Assembly (NCBI RefSeq): GCF_013373865.1
Contig: NC_050473.1
Location: 3,397,455-3,461,454, forward strand
DNA: 64,000 nt
Origin: Monomorium pharaonis
Lineage: Eukaryota > Arthropoda > Insecta > Hymenoptera > Formicidae
Reading direction: 5' to 3'
Part shown: piece by piece, positions 50,741 through 62,790 of the stretch
How positions within the stretch are numbered: position 1 is the first letter of the stretch
Layout of the letters: each line of letters begins with the position of its first letter
Made by a program: the position numbers and the translations under genes
Notes under the pieces: model-generated
Seen by the model: only the letters and a program-made list of their open reading frames with translations
What the model was told of the DNA's origin: nothing
Database searches by the model: none

Positions 50741-52992
50741 ATATAATCAAAGTCTCGAAACGTATAAGTGGAGGGATATCTGTAAACAAGATTGTGAATG
50801 TCGATTCGGGGGGAATCAAAAAATCACGGCGGCCGCGCAAGAATAAAGATCCGCGACGGAATTGAGCGCGGAAAAGCAGAAGATGCCCATAGACAGGAAT
50901 ATAGGAAAAGAGAATAGTGGAGGGTAGGCTAAGGAGAAAGAGGAGGAGGCTCATTCGCCTCCTCGACGCATCGATATGCAAATACGCGCCGCCTAACGTG
51001 ATTTACGAGGAAGCAGCGTGCTTTCGAGCGAACGACCGGGAGCGTTTCCGAGTCCAAATCCATTGGAGCAGATAAGATCTGTCCGAGCGGCCGCCACAAT
51101 GGACCAGGGATTTTATAGTGGCCAGGTAAAATTCGCCCGTGGCGTTGGAGAACTACCGTTTTCTCTCGGTCAGCAAGTTTCCCCCGGGATTGACGCGAAA
51201 GGGACGCGGATGATCCTGCGAGTTTCCGTGACCCGTAGGAGAATCGCGAATTATGCGGTTTGCTCAGAATCGTTTTCGCCGGAGATACGCGAGATCAACA
51301 TTAAGATGTTTTTTCATTGATTCGGCAGAAAAAACAAGTTTTGAATTAATTAAATTGTCTTATTGTTATTAATTCTGGTTGATAAATAGCAACACGAGAG
51401 AGAGAGAAAGAGAAATCGAGGTCGATTATCACGTCAGCTTCCCTAACGATCGGCTCCCATTGTTTATACATCGGGAGATACGTTCGCGTGGACATCTCCG
51501 TTGACAGTTTTATTCAGTGGAGTTCCCTTCATCGACAACGTGGCGAATTGAATCGGGACCCTTATGTAATTCAGCCCGGCGACGAGCGTATCGACGAGCG
51601 CGGCCGATCCTTTTCATTCGTTCAGGTGAAATCTTTTGTACGAAGTGAACAGACGCAGTACGGGGACTATCTCATCGCCGACGCGACGCCGCGCATCGAC
51701 GCCGGCGTCACGTGCATATTGTCACGAGCGCAGCCCCGTGACTACCACCACGGAGCGTATTGACGCGGATTGTAGGCGCAGGTTAAATCGAGCAGACGGT
51801 GGCGGCGGTGGCGTCGCGACGCCGGCTATGCGCAATCTCTCGCTGTCCACCTCCCCAACCCCTAAAGCCGTTCGGAAGCGTCGGCGCGGAGAAGAGAGAG
51901 CGAGAGAGAGAGAGAAGGGGGGGAGGGAAAAGGGAGATGCGGGAATGGGGATGGTGGACTCTGGCGAGAGGGAAAATTTACAAAGAGGTCCGCTACCGCC
52001 ACTGCCGCCGCCGCCGCTGGGAGGAACGAGACTACTTGTTGCGCGTCGCGGCGCCTCCGTGACGCCGTGATGCTCCCCTCTACCCTTCCCCCACCCCCGT
52101 ATCATCGCGTTTCATCGACGACCAACAACGTCGCCGCCGCCGCCACCACCGCCGTCGCCAACGATGCTCCACGCGATGCCGACGACAAAAATAGACGCGT
52201 CGTCGCGACGCAACAGATATCACTCGGCTCGGGCTCGAGTAGCTCTCACTAGGCTGCCTCGTTCTGATCGCTCGCGATTGCGGCGGCGATTGGCAGCGGC
52301 CGTCAACCGACCGAGAGAAGTAGCTACGTTGAATCTTGAAAGCTCGATACAGAATTCCTTCCTCTCATTGAGGAAGATAAATATTCCGTTGAGAGTTTTG
52401 TATTAGCTTGAGTTTTAACTGGAGATGTACGGTATTATTTATATCCCGATAATAATTGAAAGTTAAAAAAGTGTGGTACATGACCCAGACGGATTTTTAT
52501 AAAATATGATGTACGTTTTGCGATCGTTCACACTCATGAGTTAATTTTACATAAGATATATTAAAATGTTTATTTTTATCTCTTTTTTTAAATATTTTTT
52601 AATGTTTTAGTTTCGAACAAGGTTCAGATCTAAATTAAAAATTTTAAAGCTGAAATATCTTTTATCATTAAACCTTTATTTTGAGAAAGATGTTAATTGT
52701 AAACATTTACATCATTTTTAAATACTTAAAAAAATGGAAATAAGAAACAAACATTTTAATATCTTGAAATTATATATTTTGTTTAGGCATATATGTATGA
52801 TGTTTTATAGTTAATCTCCGATCCTATTATAATTAGACAATGTGACTCATGATATATGATGAAAGTTTCTTTCTTTCAAATACCTCGAGATACAAATCAT
52901 TATCACGCAAAGGTAACTTGCAGAAAACATATTTCCCATACGAGGTTTCGTTTTCGAGATATCTCGTCAATAGAAAAAGTTACTCCACTTAC
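50741..52992. other. CpG-rich patch and AT-rich stretch just 3' of the mam exon
   Basis: CpG-rich at 50,780-52,400, with purine runs near 51,890-51,930. Frames of 80-144 codons lie on both strands. None continues the Mastermind reading frame or shows its Gln/Pro-rich character. AT-rich at 52,400-52,900. Confidence 0.4.
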
Positions 52993-52995
52993 CTG
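52987..52995 (-). promoter_or_regulatory. mam: Splice donor at the 3' end of the mam exon
   Basis: On the minus strand the exon ends ...ATACAG and continues GTAAGTGG, a full match to the metazoan 5' splice site. The codon before the junction is Gln. Reading through it gives unrelated residues until a stop around 52,903, so the exon most likely ends here and not at that stop. Confidence 0.85.
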
Positions 52996-54777
52996 TATCT
53001 GGTTACCGATGTGCAGCTGCTGTGCCTGATTGATCTGCAAGGTAGAAGTACCGGGTCCCGAGGGAGGTCTCGGCGGCGTGGAAGTCGTATTGAACGGTCC
53101 TTGCGAACCGGTCTGGTTAGGTCCGCCTCCCTGCGAACCTCGCGGTGGCAATGGGTATCCTGGGCTACCGTGATTCGGCATCGAACCCGGACTACCATAT
53201 GGCGAGTATTGTTGCTTGTAACCGCCGGTTGGCCCCAACATGCCGGGCTTGCCGCCCGTCGCGGTCGGCTGAGGCCTCTTCATATCCGCGAGGCCCGCAG
53301 CGAACTGAGTCTGCGAGCTGACAAACATGTCGTTAGTCTGCTGACTCTGGAAGGTCGGAGTGCCATTGTTCTTGTGGTACGTGCCGGTCCCTGTAACCGT
53401 GGCCTGATTCTGTCCACCAGTCGGGCCGGTGCTACCGGGACTCCCCAGGTAATCGGAAGCGCCGCCGAATTGGGGAAACTCGGCGTAAGGGGATCTCGTG
53501 GCTGGGCCTCGCGCTGCGGCGGCAGCCGCTGCCGCCGTAGGATTGAATCCACCGAGTCCCAGTTGCTGACTCTTATGCTGATGCTGCTCGGCCATCTGCT
53601 TGAGCGTCTGCGCCGCTGGGCTCATCTCAGATTTAAAGTCCAATCCGGAGTAAGGAAGTCGAGCAGGCGAATACTGCGAGGAGCCAAGAGCGCCCGGACT
53701 CGAGTTAGCTGGCATCGCGTTACCGTTGTTATTGCCGACGTTGTTGTTGATGCCGTTGTTCGCGCCATTGGCGTGCTGCTGCTGTTGCTGCTGCTGCTGT
53801 TGTTGTTGCTGTTGCTGCTGATGGATAGCATCTTTGTCGTCCTCGATCTTGATCTGTCCATTATTAGTTGGTAGCCCGTTATTGTTGTTACTACCGTTGT
53901 TGTTGTTATTGGCAGCAGCAGCTGCGGCCGCGGCCGCTGCCGCGGCATTATTCGCTAGCGTATCGACGTTCTTGTCGTCAAAATCAAAATCTTTCATGAA
54001 TTCCTTAAACTCCGTATGTAAGTCTGAAATCTCAGATATGAGGTCCTTGAACGCGTCCGACGTGATGATCTCGTCGCCGGTGTCGTCGCCCATGAAATCG
54101 GAAAAGCCGGGAAAACCGGTGCCGTTCGCCGCGGCATCTTTTTCGAGTGCCGCGGCGCACTGTTCCAGATCCACAAACTCGTTGTCGGGTTCCTGTTTAC
54201 ATTCAACCAGGTTACCGATGTCAACGCAACCGATTCCACCGCTACTACCGGCGCCACCGGCGCCACCACCACCAGCGCCGGGCCCGCTAGGACCTCCGGG
54301 ACCGTTGCCGTTTCCGGGCTGCGGCCTCGACCCAGTCGACGCAGACGTGTCCGCACCTGGCTTCGGTGATGAGGAGTTCAAAAGATCGCTCTTCACCGAC
54401 GCATTTGTCAGCGCTTTCACTGTCACGTTCGTAGAGATAGCCTGAGCTTGCGAGTTATTCGCTGCCGAGGTAGTAAACTCCAGCTGCTGAACGATTTGCA
54501 CCTGGAACTTGGTGAGACCTTCATTTCCGTCGCCACCGCCACCGCCACCACCGCCACCAGGACCTGTTGGGCCCGTCGAGTTCGCGCCGTTTCCAGGCTG
54601 ATGCTGACCGTGGCCGTGATGAGGCCCACCGCCACCGCCGCCGCCCGGACCCTGCTGATGCTGATGCTGCCCTTGTGTGCATTGTAGCTTGACCGGTGGC
54701 TCGCCGAATCCTCCATCGCCACTAGCACCACCGGCTGGCTCCAACTCCTCGGTCGTCCTCTTGAGGAATTTCGGCTG
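52993..54777 (-). CDS. mam: Internal exon of Mastermind, Notch pathway transcriptional co-activator
   Basis: Mastermind is a nuclear co-activator that joins Notch intracellular domain and Su(H)/CSL and recruits histone acetylation machinery (family knowledge). This exon reads open for exactly 595 codons between a polypyrimidine-rich CAG acceptor and a CAG|GTAAGT donor, phase 0 at both ends. Visible features in order: FLKRTTEELEP near residues 4-14; Gly/His/Gln-rich runs at 40-82; KFQVQIVQQLEF and TNVTVKALTN at about 90-125; VECKQEPDNEFVDLEQCAAA from about 191; an acidic segment with FPGFSDFMGDD, DAFKDLISEISD and EFMKDFDFDD at 222-268; 12 Ala at 278-289; Asn runs; 15 Gln at 320-334; then Pro/Gly/Ser/Gln-rich sequence ending QLHIGNQIQ. 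I recognise the CKQEP/DLEQCAAALEKDAAANG/acidic block as the conserved insect Mastermind region. Fly Mastermind is about 1,600 residues, so this is roughly a third of the protein. The N-terminal helix and the C-terminus are not in this exon. Open frames on the opposite strand here are shadows. Confidence 0.9.
53776..53820 (-). repeat. mam: Polyglutamine-coding repeat in mam (15 codons)
   Basis: Fifteen consecutive Gln codons, 10 CAG and 5 CAA, lie between two His codons at residues 320-334 of the exon. The mixed codons make the tract less slippery than pure CAG. Gln-rich runs are a hallmark of Mastermind proteins in insects. Confidence 0.9.
53911..53946 (-). repeat. mam: Polyalanine-coding repeat in mam (12 codons)
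   Basis: Twelve consecutive Ala codons using GCC, GCT, GCA and GCG, at residues 278-289 just after the acidic segment. They are followed by Asn runs interrupted by Gly-Ser. The mixed codons suggest an old, stable tract and not a recent triplet expansion. Confidence 0.85.
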
Positions 54778-54800
54778 CTGAAACAAGAAAAGGAAGAGGA
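54775..54800 (-). promoter_or_regulatory. mam: Tandem (NAGNAG) splice acceptor of the mam exon
   Basis: Read on the minus strand, a pyrimidine-rich stretch (ttccttttcttgttt) runs directly into CAGCAG and then the coding codons CCG AAA TTC. Either AG can end the intron. Use of the first keeps an extra Gln codon (exon start 54,777); use of the second drops it (exon start 54,774). Both keep the reading frame because the exon begins in phase 0. Tandem acceptors of this type are a known source of single-residue protein isoforms; whether both are used here is inference. Confidence 0.75.
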
Positions 54801-55269
54801 TCGTGAATCATCCGTAGACTTTTCGATAAAAAATGAAAAAGACAACGTAACATTATAGATCTGCCAGCAATATAAAATTTTTTAAAAATATTTGCCATGT
54901 CTCTACTTCAATTTTTACCATCAATTTTGTAAGTTTATTAAATAGTGCAACGTAGCAAATTATTTCATAATTTTACAATCTTTGGCTTTCCGTTTGTCCA
55001 TTTATCCATCCGTCCGTCCGTTCGTCGATAAAATTTCTCGGAAACGATGTAACTTTTTCAAACTTTATTTTCATCATTAAGTTTTATCATTATATTTTTG
55101 TCATCATATTTTATCATCAATTTAATCATCATAAACTTTAGTTCCATGGCAAAATATGTGAATAAAATCAATTTACTATAAAGAGATCAAAGATTAAAAT
55201 CAATAAAATGTTTAACAAAGGCTTTCCAATTACAATAATTTTTTGCTGTACCATTTACATCCGTTGTAA

Positions 55270-55403
55270 AGAGAGTCTATTACTCTCTAAAGCAATGAAG
55301 TTGAAATCATTTAAAGACACTGAGTACTGACTGATTATCACAGTTATAAGTATAGCACTGCAGATCAGAATAATATATTGATTGCCATTTGGAGTACTTT
55401 AGC
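55270..55403. mobile_element. Degraded miniature element, family C
   Basis: Contains 'tactctctaaagcaatgaag' and, further on, 'tatcacagttataagtatag' and 'attgattgccatttggagta', which follow the right-hand sequence of the 41.8-kb copy. Shortened and diverged. Confidence 0.5.
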
Positions 55404-55679
55404 TAATATATCAGAGTTTGACTAGATTAGAGATATTTCCCCTAAATTTGGATTATATTATTATTATAGAGAATGTTTTTGAAAGATAAAAAATTTATTA
55501 TTATTACAGAAAATTTTTTTGAAAGATAAAAAGTTTAGCGGAGAAAAATATACAAAGGTCTATAATATTTTTATCTTGTCAAAAATTTTCCGTGATAATA
55601 ATTACCAAAACCCAAATTCGGAGGAAGATTCCAAAAATTCCACGCAAGTCTGCAACATATGGATTCAATCGATAGTTAA

Positions 55680-56060
55680 TTGGTCGTCTTTCGATCAAGT
55701 TTGAATCGGAGCGGTCTTTTAAAAGACTACCGCTTTTTCGCTCTGCTCGACGGTCGAACCGAGAGACGCGAGGTATTTAACTCGTCGCTTGGTGTCGCCG
55801 AGCTCGAGTCCATAGCTTTTTCTGCGATTAACCCGGGCAGTTTCTCACCGTACCTGTCAATACTCGCGCCGCTTTTTCAGCCGCTGTCTTTATACGGAAC
55901 GCCGGACGCGGACGGCCGCCCGCGGAGGGCCGTTTTGTTTCGCGGAGCACCGCGCCGGATCCTGATGCTGTGGCTCGTAAATCTCGACAAGCGAATTATC
56001 TACCCAGTCAGAAAGATCAACGGCACGTCGGTCGTGACTCTATGCGCGCGACGTGATTAA
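55680..56060 (+). other. Unassigned open frame in a CpG-rich patch
   Basis: A 126-codon frame stands alone (no long opposing frame) in an isolated GC-rich patch flanked by AT-rich DNA. The product (with GLLKDYRFFALLDGRTERRE near its start) has no domain I recognise. It may be chance or a regulatory patch. I do not call it a gene. Confidence 0.25.
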
Positions 56061-56064
56061 TCCA

Positions 56065-57760
56065 GAGTCATCACACATCGAACACATAGATATTATTATA
56101 TATTTCATTTATATTATCATATTAATGTCTCAATAATACTTTACATTTAAAACTCATCATATATACAGTTTTTATCAGAATAATGATTAATAATTTTCAT
56201 AATTGATTATTATAAAGGGCATGATTAAAATATTTATTAATCGCGTAATAATAACCATCGCAAGATTGATTATTAATAATTTATTAATAAATAGCAATTG
56301 CATAATATATGAAAGATTGTGTTGTCTTTGTTGACAACATGTTAATATACATTAATTTACAGAATCGATCAGTAATCGAAAGTGTAATAATTTTCTGATG
56401 AAAGGTTTCTAAAAATGATCGATAACAAGACTTGATTTAAGAAAAGAAAACGTTAAGAAAAGTTAATTATTTCTATTATTAACTCGGAATCCCTTGGAGT
56501 AAGTTTTACAACATCCTAGCAGCGAAAGAAGATCAATAATCCAATCTGTTTATTAAATTTTCCCCCATATTTTTTCAGAAAATATAGACTAAATCTATAT
56601 ATAATGATCTCCAACACTAATTGTAGAACAATCAATAATATACGTTAAATATATAACTAATAATTACTTTTAATTAAAATGAAAAAATACTCAGCTGATC
56701 ATTTATAAAAAAAAAAGATTATTCTCATAATTACTGGTTAATCAATACTCATATTTTATCATCATTTTATACAAAATTTCACTTTATATGAGTTTATAAT
56801 TAAAAGATGGACAAATATTATTCACAAAATTATTATTAAAGAATTAGCAGACTATTTAGCTTGATAAATTCCTTGATAAATCTCGACCATACACAGCAGC
56901 GATATCGCAATCTGATTTCTAATTGAAGTATCTCGAATAATCGAAATGCGGCTGAAAATTCAAGGCAATTATCGTCGGATTTTGAAGACGAATCCGCTTA
57001 GAGGAGCCACGAGTTACGGTGATCTCTGCGAGAGTTTCAAGTCGACGACCTTGTTTTCGGCCGGGCAAACAAATTCACGGCCCCGGAAGAAAAAGAGGGA
57101 GGAGGGAGGAAAAAGAGATTGGAAAAAGTTTTCCAGGGTGCGGTCTCGAGAAACACTTTTCCGCCGATGCACACGTACACACACGCATACACACTCATAC
57201 ACGCACGCACGAGCGCGCGCGATTGCGCGCGCGTCGGTGTGTATCCATACATTTGTCATGATTTGAACCGGGATAACCCTCCCGGTTTCATCCCAAAATC
57301 GATAATACGTATTACCCTCTAATAGAGAATCGGGCGCTCTACGCGGAGTTTCCCTCCTGCGTTTCCCCGCCACCTCCTCACAGCTTGCTACGCCATCCCT
57401 TTCCACCTGGCCCCGAGAGCTCGAATAATCTTGCGTCTTCCGCAGAGATGTAATACGATATTCCGTCAACCTTCTCTACCCGTGGCAGTATCCTCCCGCC
57501 AATCGCAAAACTGGCGAACCCGCCGCCGTCGTAAAGGTAGATGACGTTTCTTCAAGTCCCCGGCAACCGGGCCGTCCTCCCCTTTTACGTTTCGCGAAAT
57601 GAAGTACATTATGCTAGGCATAAAGGGAAATAAATTCTCCCCGGCGTAACCGTCATTGATGAACCCGACAAAATGTAAGACTCATCGTACAATACCAAGA
57701 GGAATCTCGGCAAGTACACGCTGGATCGATTACCAATTTATAATTTTTTTAGTTGCATTT
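56065..57760. other. AT-rich stretch then CpG-rich patch
   Basis: AT-rich with many 'attattaat' words at 56,065-56,880, CpG-rich at 56,940-57,700. A CA-rich section at 57,171-57,210 is flanked by gcgcgcgcg. Frames of 67-151 codons overlap on both strands. Confidence 0.35.
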
Positions 57761-57810
57761 AGAACCTTTTAACTTATGTCTAATGTAATAGACATAAGTT
57801 AAAATGTTCT
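57761..57810. other. Hairpin with a perfect 16-bp stem and 6-nt loop
   Basis: ttttaacttatgtcta (57,767-57,782), loop atgtaa, then tagacataagttaaaa (57,789-57,804). One mismatch extends the stem to 22 bp, and weaker pairing continues outward. It could be the core of a palindromic miniature element or a small-RNA precursor; the sequence alone does not decide. Confidence 0.55.
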
Positions 57811-60610
57811 CAAAACGAAAAATAATTTACAATTTAATTTTTTTACAACAATAATAGAAAATATGAAACATATAAAAGAATTTTCGATAAATAACATGTT
57901 ATTTTTCGGCGGTTTTTCTACGCACGTTGGGTCACAAAACTTTTGATTTAATTTTTATTACTTCCACAAGTGTTACAAATTTCATCAATGACTTTCATGT
58001 ATATTTTAATTCTAGAAAATATTTGTGTGGTCATTTTTTTAAAGTGTTAATGTTATAACTATATAATTACAGTGATATTAATTTTTCAAAACAAAGAAAT
58101 TCGTAAGACAAAAATTATGTGTACAAATAATAATTTGCAATTAGAACATAAAGAAAGTACCGAGTCATTATTTATATAAAAAACTATTAATGTCTATTTT
58201 TCTTATTGCGTTTTCTTTTGAGAGAGGAATTTCTTTTACGTTCGACTTGAGCACAAATATCGCCTAGATGCCACACCGAATATTAATCCTTTACGTGCGC
58301 CCGATCGTATAACGTTACATTAAAGGCGCAGAGGACACACAACGTATTATACATAGATTGCACGCGTGCAAGTCGCAACGGATCCGAGACGACGGAAAAA
58401 GGCTTCGGTCGAAGAAAAGCTCTTGCTTTCACGAGGCAATTCCGCAGGGCGAAAGGTGCGCGTCGAGGGGGTTGGCAGATAACGATGTGGCACCGTTCGC
58501 GTCGATATTGCACTCCGAACTCGCTCTTTCCTGCATCCCCTCTCACGCGTCGCGGCTTTGGAGCTCCAAGAGGCAAAAAAATAAATAAATGAAAACAAGA
58601 AATACTTTAAACTGCGCGTCTCGTTGAGCTAATTACTCTCTGGCGAGAGTCGCGCCATTTGCAGTCGCGAGAAAACATGAGATTTTTCTTTCTTTCCTTT
58701 CCTGCCTTCCTTTCGATCCGACGCTGGTCAAAGGTCCATCGGCGAATTAAGACGCCGTCCGTGTCAAAATGCACACCAACGGGTATTGATAAACAAGTAT
58801 TTTTAGCAGAAATCCAAGTCTAACATTTTCAGCTGCAACGCAAAGAAAATTGCAAAGAAAATTCGTTTATTGATGTATCTAGCCTTAAATTTCAAAGATA
58901 TAAATAACGGAATAGAGTAAACTCGAGTCGATGGCCATAGTTTCTTAAACTGCAAAAAACATACTTTTAATTTTGTTGTTTTTTAATAGCGTTTGATATA
59001 TTTATTGAAGCTTAAAGCATGTAGCACTATCGATGTTAAAAAGAAAATACTTCATAAAAATTTTATATTATTAAAATATTGAAATATAAGCATTGGCCAT
59101 CTTTCATAACTTTTAGGGAAAAAAAATAGCCGTCATATCCTAATTTACCCTATACACACGTTTTTAGTTGTAGAAAAAAATCTTTAATTGATATTTGTAA
59201 TTCGTTCTTATTTCAAGGCTCTCTTTTAATGTTCTGTGACGTTGATACGATACTGCGATTCGTTTATTACACTTCAAGATTTGTACTTAAGACAATTTTA
59301 AATATAAGATTAGGCTACGAATATCTTAATGCGTTCATACACATTTTTTAATTTATTTTAATGTAAACTTAAGTCCGTAGCCTCGACACATATCATTCAG
59401 TGTGATATTATTATTATTGTATCTCGGTGTACACGTGTGTAGATTGGTCGTCAAGCGCGCGTCTCTAGCCAACCTTATCTCGTGGTTAAATATATCTTAT
59501 CGGAATTCTCGCGAGAGATAAATCGCAAATCAAGCATCACTCGCAATTTCGTAAAGCGCGAATCTATCGCTAAACAAAAATAACGTGTTTCGATCGCGAT
59601 ATGTTTATTTTCGACTCTCGTTTATATGTATATTTGTTCCTTTCTTATTCTCGTTACTGGTCATCGACAAACTCGCGCGCCGTCGTTAATCGATCGTCGT
59701 CGGTACGCTTGGCGAGCAGAAATTAATACGCAATCACGCGAGAAGATGCAAGAGTGGCTCGTCGAGGGGAGAAAACTAACCGCCTCGGGGTGCAAGTAAC
59801 CCCGCCGCGCCGCATACGCGGGCCTCGTCACGGTTGTTCGCGACCCGTTTGCGAGTGTTTCGCGGGCGAGCCGATTTCATCCGCCCCATCCCTTATCACC
59901 TCTCTCAGCGAAATTATCAGCTGCGGATCAAATCGCTTGCCGAACGCGATGCAACTCCGTTGACCGCGCGGAGGCCGAGTTATGCGACTTCATCCGGAAG
60001 TAATAATCTGCAGCTCATGCAAATTCGTGCGCGTGCAAGGAGCGAGGATACAGGATAACCCGCGTGCTCTCTCTCTCTCTCTCTTTCTCTGTGCCGTTAG
60101 GACTAAAATACCGTATCGCCATCGCGAACGGTTTACCTCGCTGCGTGTCCTAGTCCATCGTGCCGCTCATTAAAGGCGGGTTGCAGACGTACTTGTTGCG
60201 TATCCGCATATCGTATTCGCGATTGGGTATCAAGCTTCGATCCCTATCGTCATGATTTGATATGCAACGATGTCTGTATCTCAATTGTCGCCGAATGCGA
60301 GTGGTACATTGTAAGATCCGATTTTTGGACAATGTAACTGAACGCGTGATTCTAAAACCAAGAGACGAACGTAGAGTTCGTCAAGATACGGCGTGCCATC
60401 ACGTCCAAGTTTCACGTCACGTTAACATTTCGTGGGAATGCGGTTACGAATGAATTTACGGAAAGGGCAGCTACCTCATTAACTCTCGACGGTATCTCCT
60501 ACCGCTCCTACCTCTATTTCTAATGAAAGCTCGTTTGCGAGTATCTTCGAGTAGTCCGAGTACATAGAAAAAAGTAGTATTAAATCTACAATCATTTCAT
60601 ATGTAAATAT
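57811..60610. other. Alternating AT-rich and CpG-rich DNA, no gene recognised
   Basis: CpG-rich at 58,230-58,760 and 59,420-60,540, AT-rich elsewhere. A short TC run lies at 60,068-60,087. The minus frame at 60,150-60,332 is Arg-rich but does not match the Mastermind N-terminal helix. Confidence 0.35.
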
Positions 60611-60615
60611 ATATA

Positions 60616-60646
60616 TATACATACATACATACATACATACGTACAT
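60616..60646. repeat. (TA)n-(CATA)n microsatellite
   Basis: tatatata passes into about six catacata units. Confidence 0.9.
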
Positions 60647-60654
60647 TAAAATCT

Positions 60655-61010
60655 TTTTTAAAGATAATCTTCAATAATCTTAAATTTTAGCAAAATATTG
60701 TATTTTTATTTCAGTATTATATGCGTGAAAATCGCGCGCGCTCGCACACACATACACACACATACATGATTTTGATAATAACAGTATTAAAAATTCAAAT
60801 TTTTATATATCAATATCGTTGATCTTGTTATGTTCTTTGTTCGATATTCTTTTCTCTTCACTTGCAAAAATTATTTTTAAATAAAGATGAATATACTTTT
60901 CTCGATAAAACTATACAAAATTTTATGTGAGCAAGTTATGTCTGTTTAAAATTATCATATTTAAAAAAAAATTGTACATTCTTACTTTATGAAACAAATA
61001 ATTGTAGATT
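60655..61010. mobile_element. AT-rich element, family B
   Basis: Shares 'aataatcttaaattttagca', 'aaatattgtatttttatttc', 'ctcgataaaactatacaaaa' and 'gagcaagttatgtctgttta' with the 11.1-kb copy. A CG/CA-rich microsatellite (60,735-60,765) has grown inside it. Confidence 0.6.
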
Positions 61011-61479
61011 AGAGATTAATTCTCTTTCAATGCATGCACGTTGCTACCTGAAGCACTTTCTTCTGAAAGATCGTTACTACGAGGAACAACAGCCAGAATC
61101 AACTTAGGACACGCGAAGGCCGTCTTAATTCATGAAACCATCATTCATAATGTCCAAAACGGAAGACGACTAGGTCCCTCTTAAAGTCCGCCACTTGTTC
61201 TGTACATAATAAACGGCACGTTGCGCCATTGATTAAGTTGCGAATGAGTCAGACGTCTGGAATTGGCATTCTCGGATTCGGGTCACGTTATTGCTATTAT
61301 GTGTATCCCGCGATTTCTTTTCGAATGTTTTTATCTCTTCTTTGTTAATCGTACAAGCAAATCTAATTGGAAAAACTTAATTTAAAACACATACGCTAAA
61401 ACACATTCTTGTTTGAAAATCTTCATTTTCAATATATATATATAATATTAAAATAAGATTATATAGTATTAAAAACAGA

Positions 61480-61850
61480 CAATTTGTTTATAATGTTAAC
61501 ACGAAGAAATTTTATATAATTTTATCAAGAAAAACATTATTTAATAATAATTTTCATGAGTTGAGAGGAAAAAATATCGAATAAGAAATAACAATATTTT
61601 CAAATTAAGAAGTAGAATTATTGATATTGTCGAAATTATTATATTGCCCTTTTTTATAAATAATTATTATAATACTGAAGTAAAAAATGTTATATTTTGT
61701 AAAAATTCAAGATTATCAAATTATTTAAAGAAAGTTAAATTATATATTATATGTGCAAGATTGTGGTTTCATTATTTCATATATATAAACATGAATATAA
61801 TTTATTGCTTATATAAAACAATTATTAAAAAATATATTAATTTTAATTTA
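61480..61850. mobile_element. AT-rich element, family B, opposite orientation
   Basis: Contains 'attataatactgaagtaaaa', 'atgttatattttgtaaaaat' and 'tcaagattatcaaattattt', and ends 'catatataaacatgaatata', matching the 4.4-kb copy. It lies about 470 bp from another family B copy in the other orientation. The 84-codon frame across it is not a gene. Confidence 0.55.
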
Positions 61851-62099
61851 ATACTAATTTTTTCTGCGTGTTATAACAAATATATGTGTCCTATTTAATT
61901 TCGCTCTCTTTTTCCACAAACAAAATGCTTTGTAATTACGCAATAACGACATGACGAATGAATCTATTATTTCTATTATCAACTGCTCAAAACAACAATG
62001 TCATAAATTTTAATATATATAAGTTAGTAATATAATGCGACTAATCTCAGGCCTATTTACTCAAAATTTCATTTCTCTTTACTAAAAGAGATTTTGGAG

Positions 62100-62314
62100 A
62101 TTTTACATGACGCACGTACCTCTGAAGAATTCAAAAGACCCTGTTACTTCCCATTTCAATTTCCTGTTTTTACGACACGAAAGCCCTGGCGGAGGTGACA
62201 AATCGGACATCTCGAGTGGTGAATCTTTGCGAGGCAAGGCGACGCGTCGGGTGGTGCGTCTCGAGATAAGAAGCATGTTACTAACCTTGACGTGTGTGCG
62301 AGCGGCGCTCGTAG

Positions 62315-62352
<38 letters not shown>

Positions 62353-62790
62353 CACGGAGTGTGGGCGGATACACCGGTCTATTGAGCGTTACATTTCGTT
62401 AACAACGCTCCCGCCAGACGCGGCTGTTAACACGACCTAAATATCAGCTGGCGAGAACGACGACGTTTCGTGACATATGGACGACGCCTCGCGGTCCGCT
62501 TTTCGCTTACGACCGAGACGCACCTTCTCGCACGCGTTTATCGCTTCCGCATTTTCACTCGTGATAAGGGCCTTTCCGCGGGCCCTTACTCCCGTTATCT
62601 ATTCCGTCGTATAGATAACGGAAGAGGGTCCGCCGAATCTCGAAACACAACTACAGTATTTTTGGTTTACTTACGCACGAAGATAACACACGCGCGGCGC
62701 GTCTGGAAAGAACCGAGCATTGTTGCGTCGTTAATTAAGAAGGTTCTTCAGCCTTTTTACAAAGTAATAAAAACTAAATTTTGAGGATAA
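62100..62790. other. CpG-rich patch with a GT microsatellite, no gene recognised
   Basis: The frames at 62,107-62,352 and 62,470-62,784 (+) have no motif. The first ends in poly-Cys/Val from the GT repeat. Confidence 0.35.
62320..62352. repeat. (GT)n microsatellite
   Basis: About 33 bp of pure GT. Confidence 0.95.

Noticed and set aside
52849..54687. Long plus-strand frames (up to 341 codons) opposite the mam exon
   Set aside because: They are antisense shadows of low-complexity Mastermind codons (poly-Leu, Ala and Pro from Gln, Ala and Gly codons). The minus strand has conserved motifs and proper splice sites.
60150..60332. Arg-rich minus frame considered as the Mastermind N-terminal helix exon
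   Set aside because: The order of basic, Tyr, Cys and His residues does not match the conserved helix, and no matching splice sites were seen.
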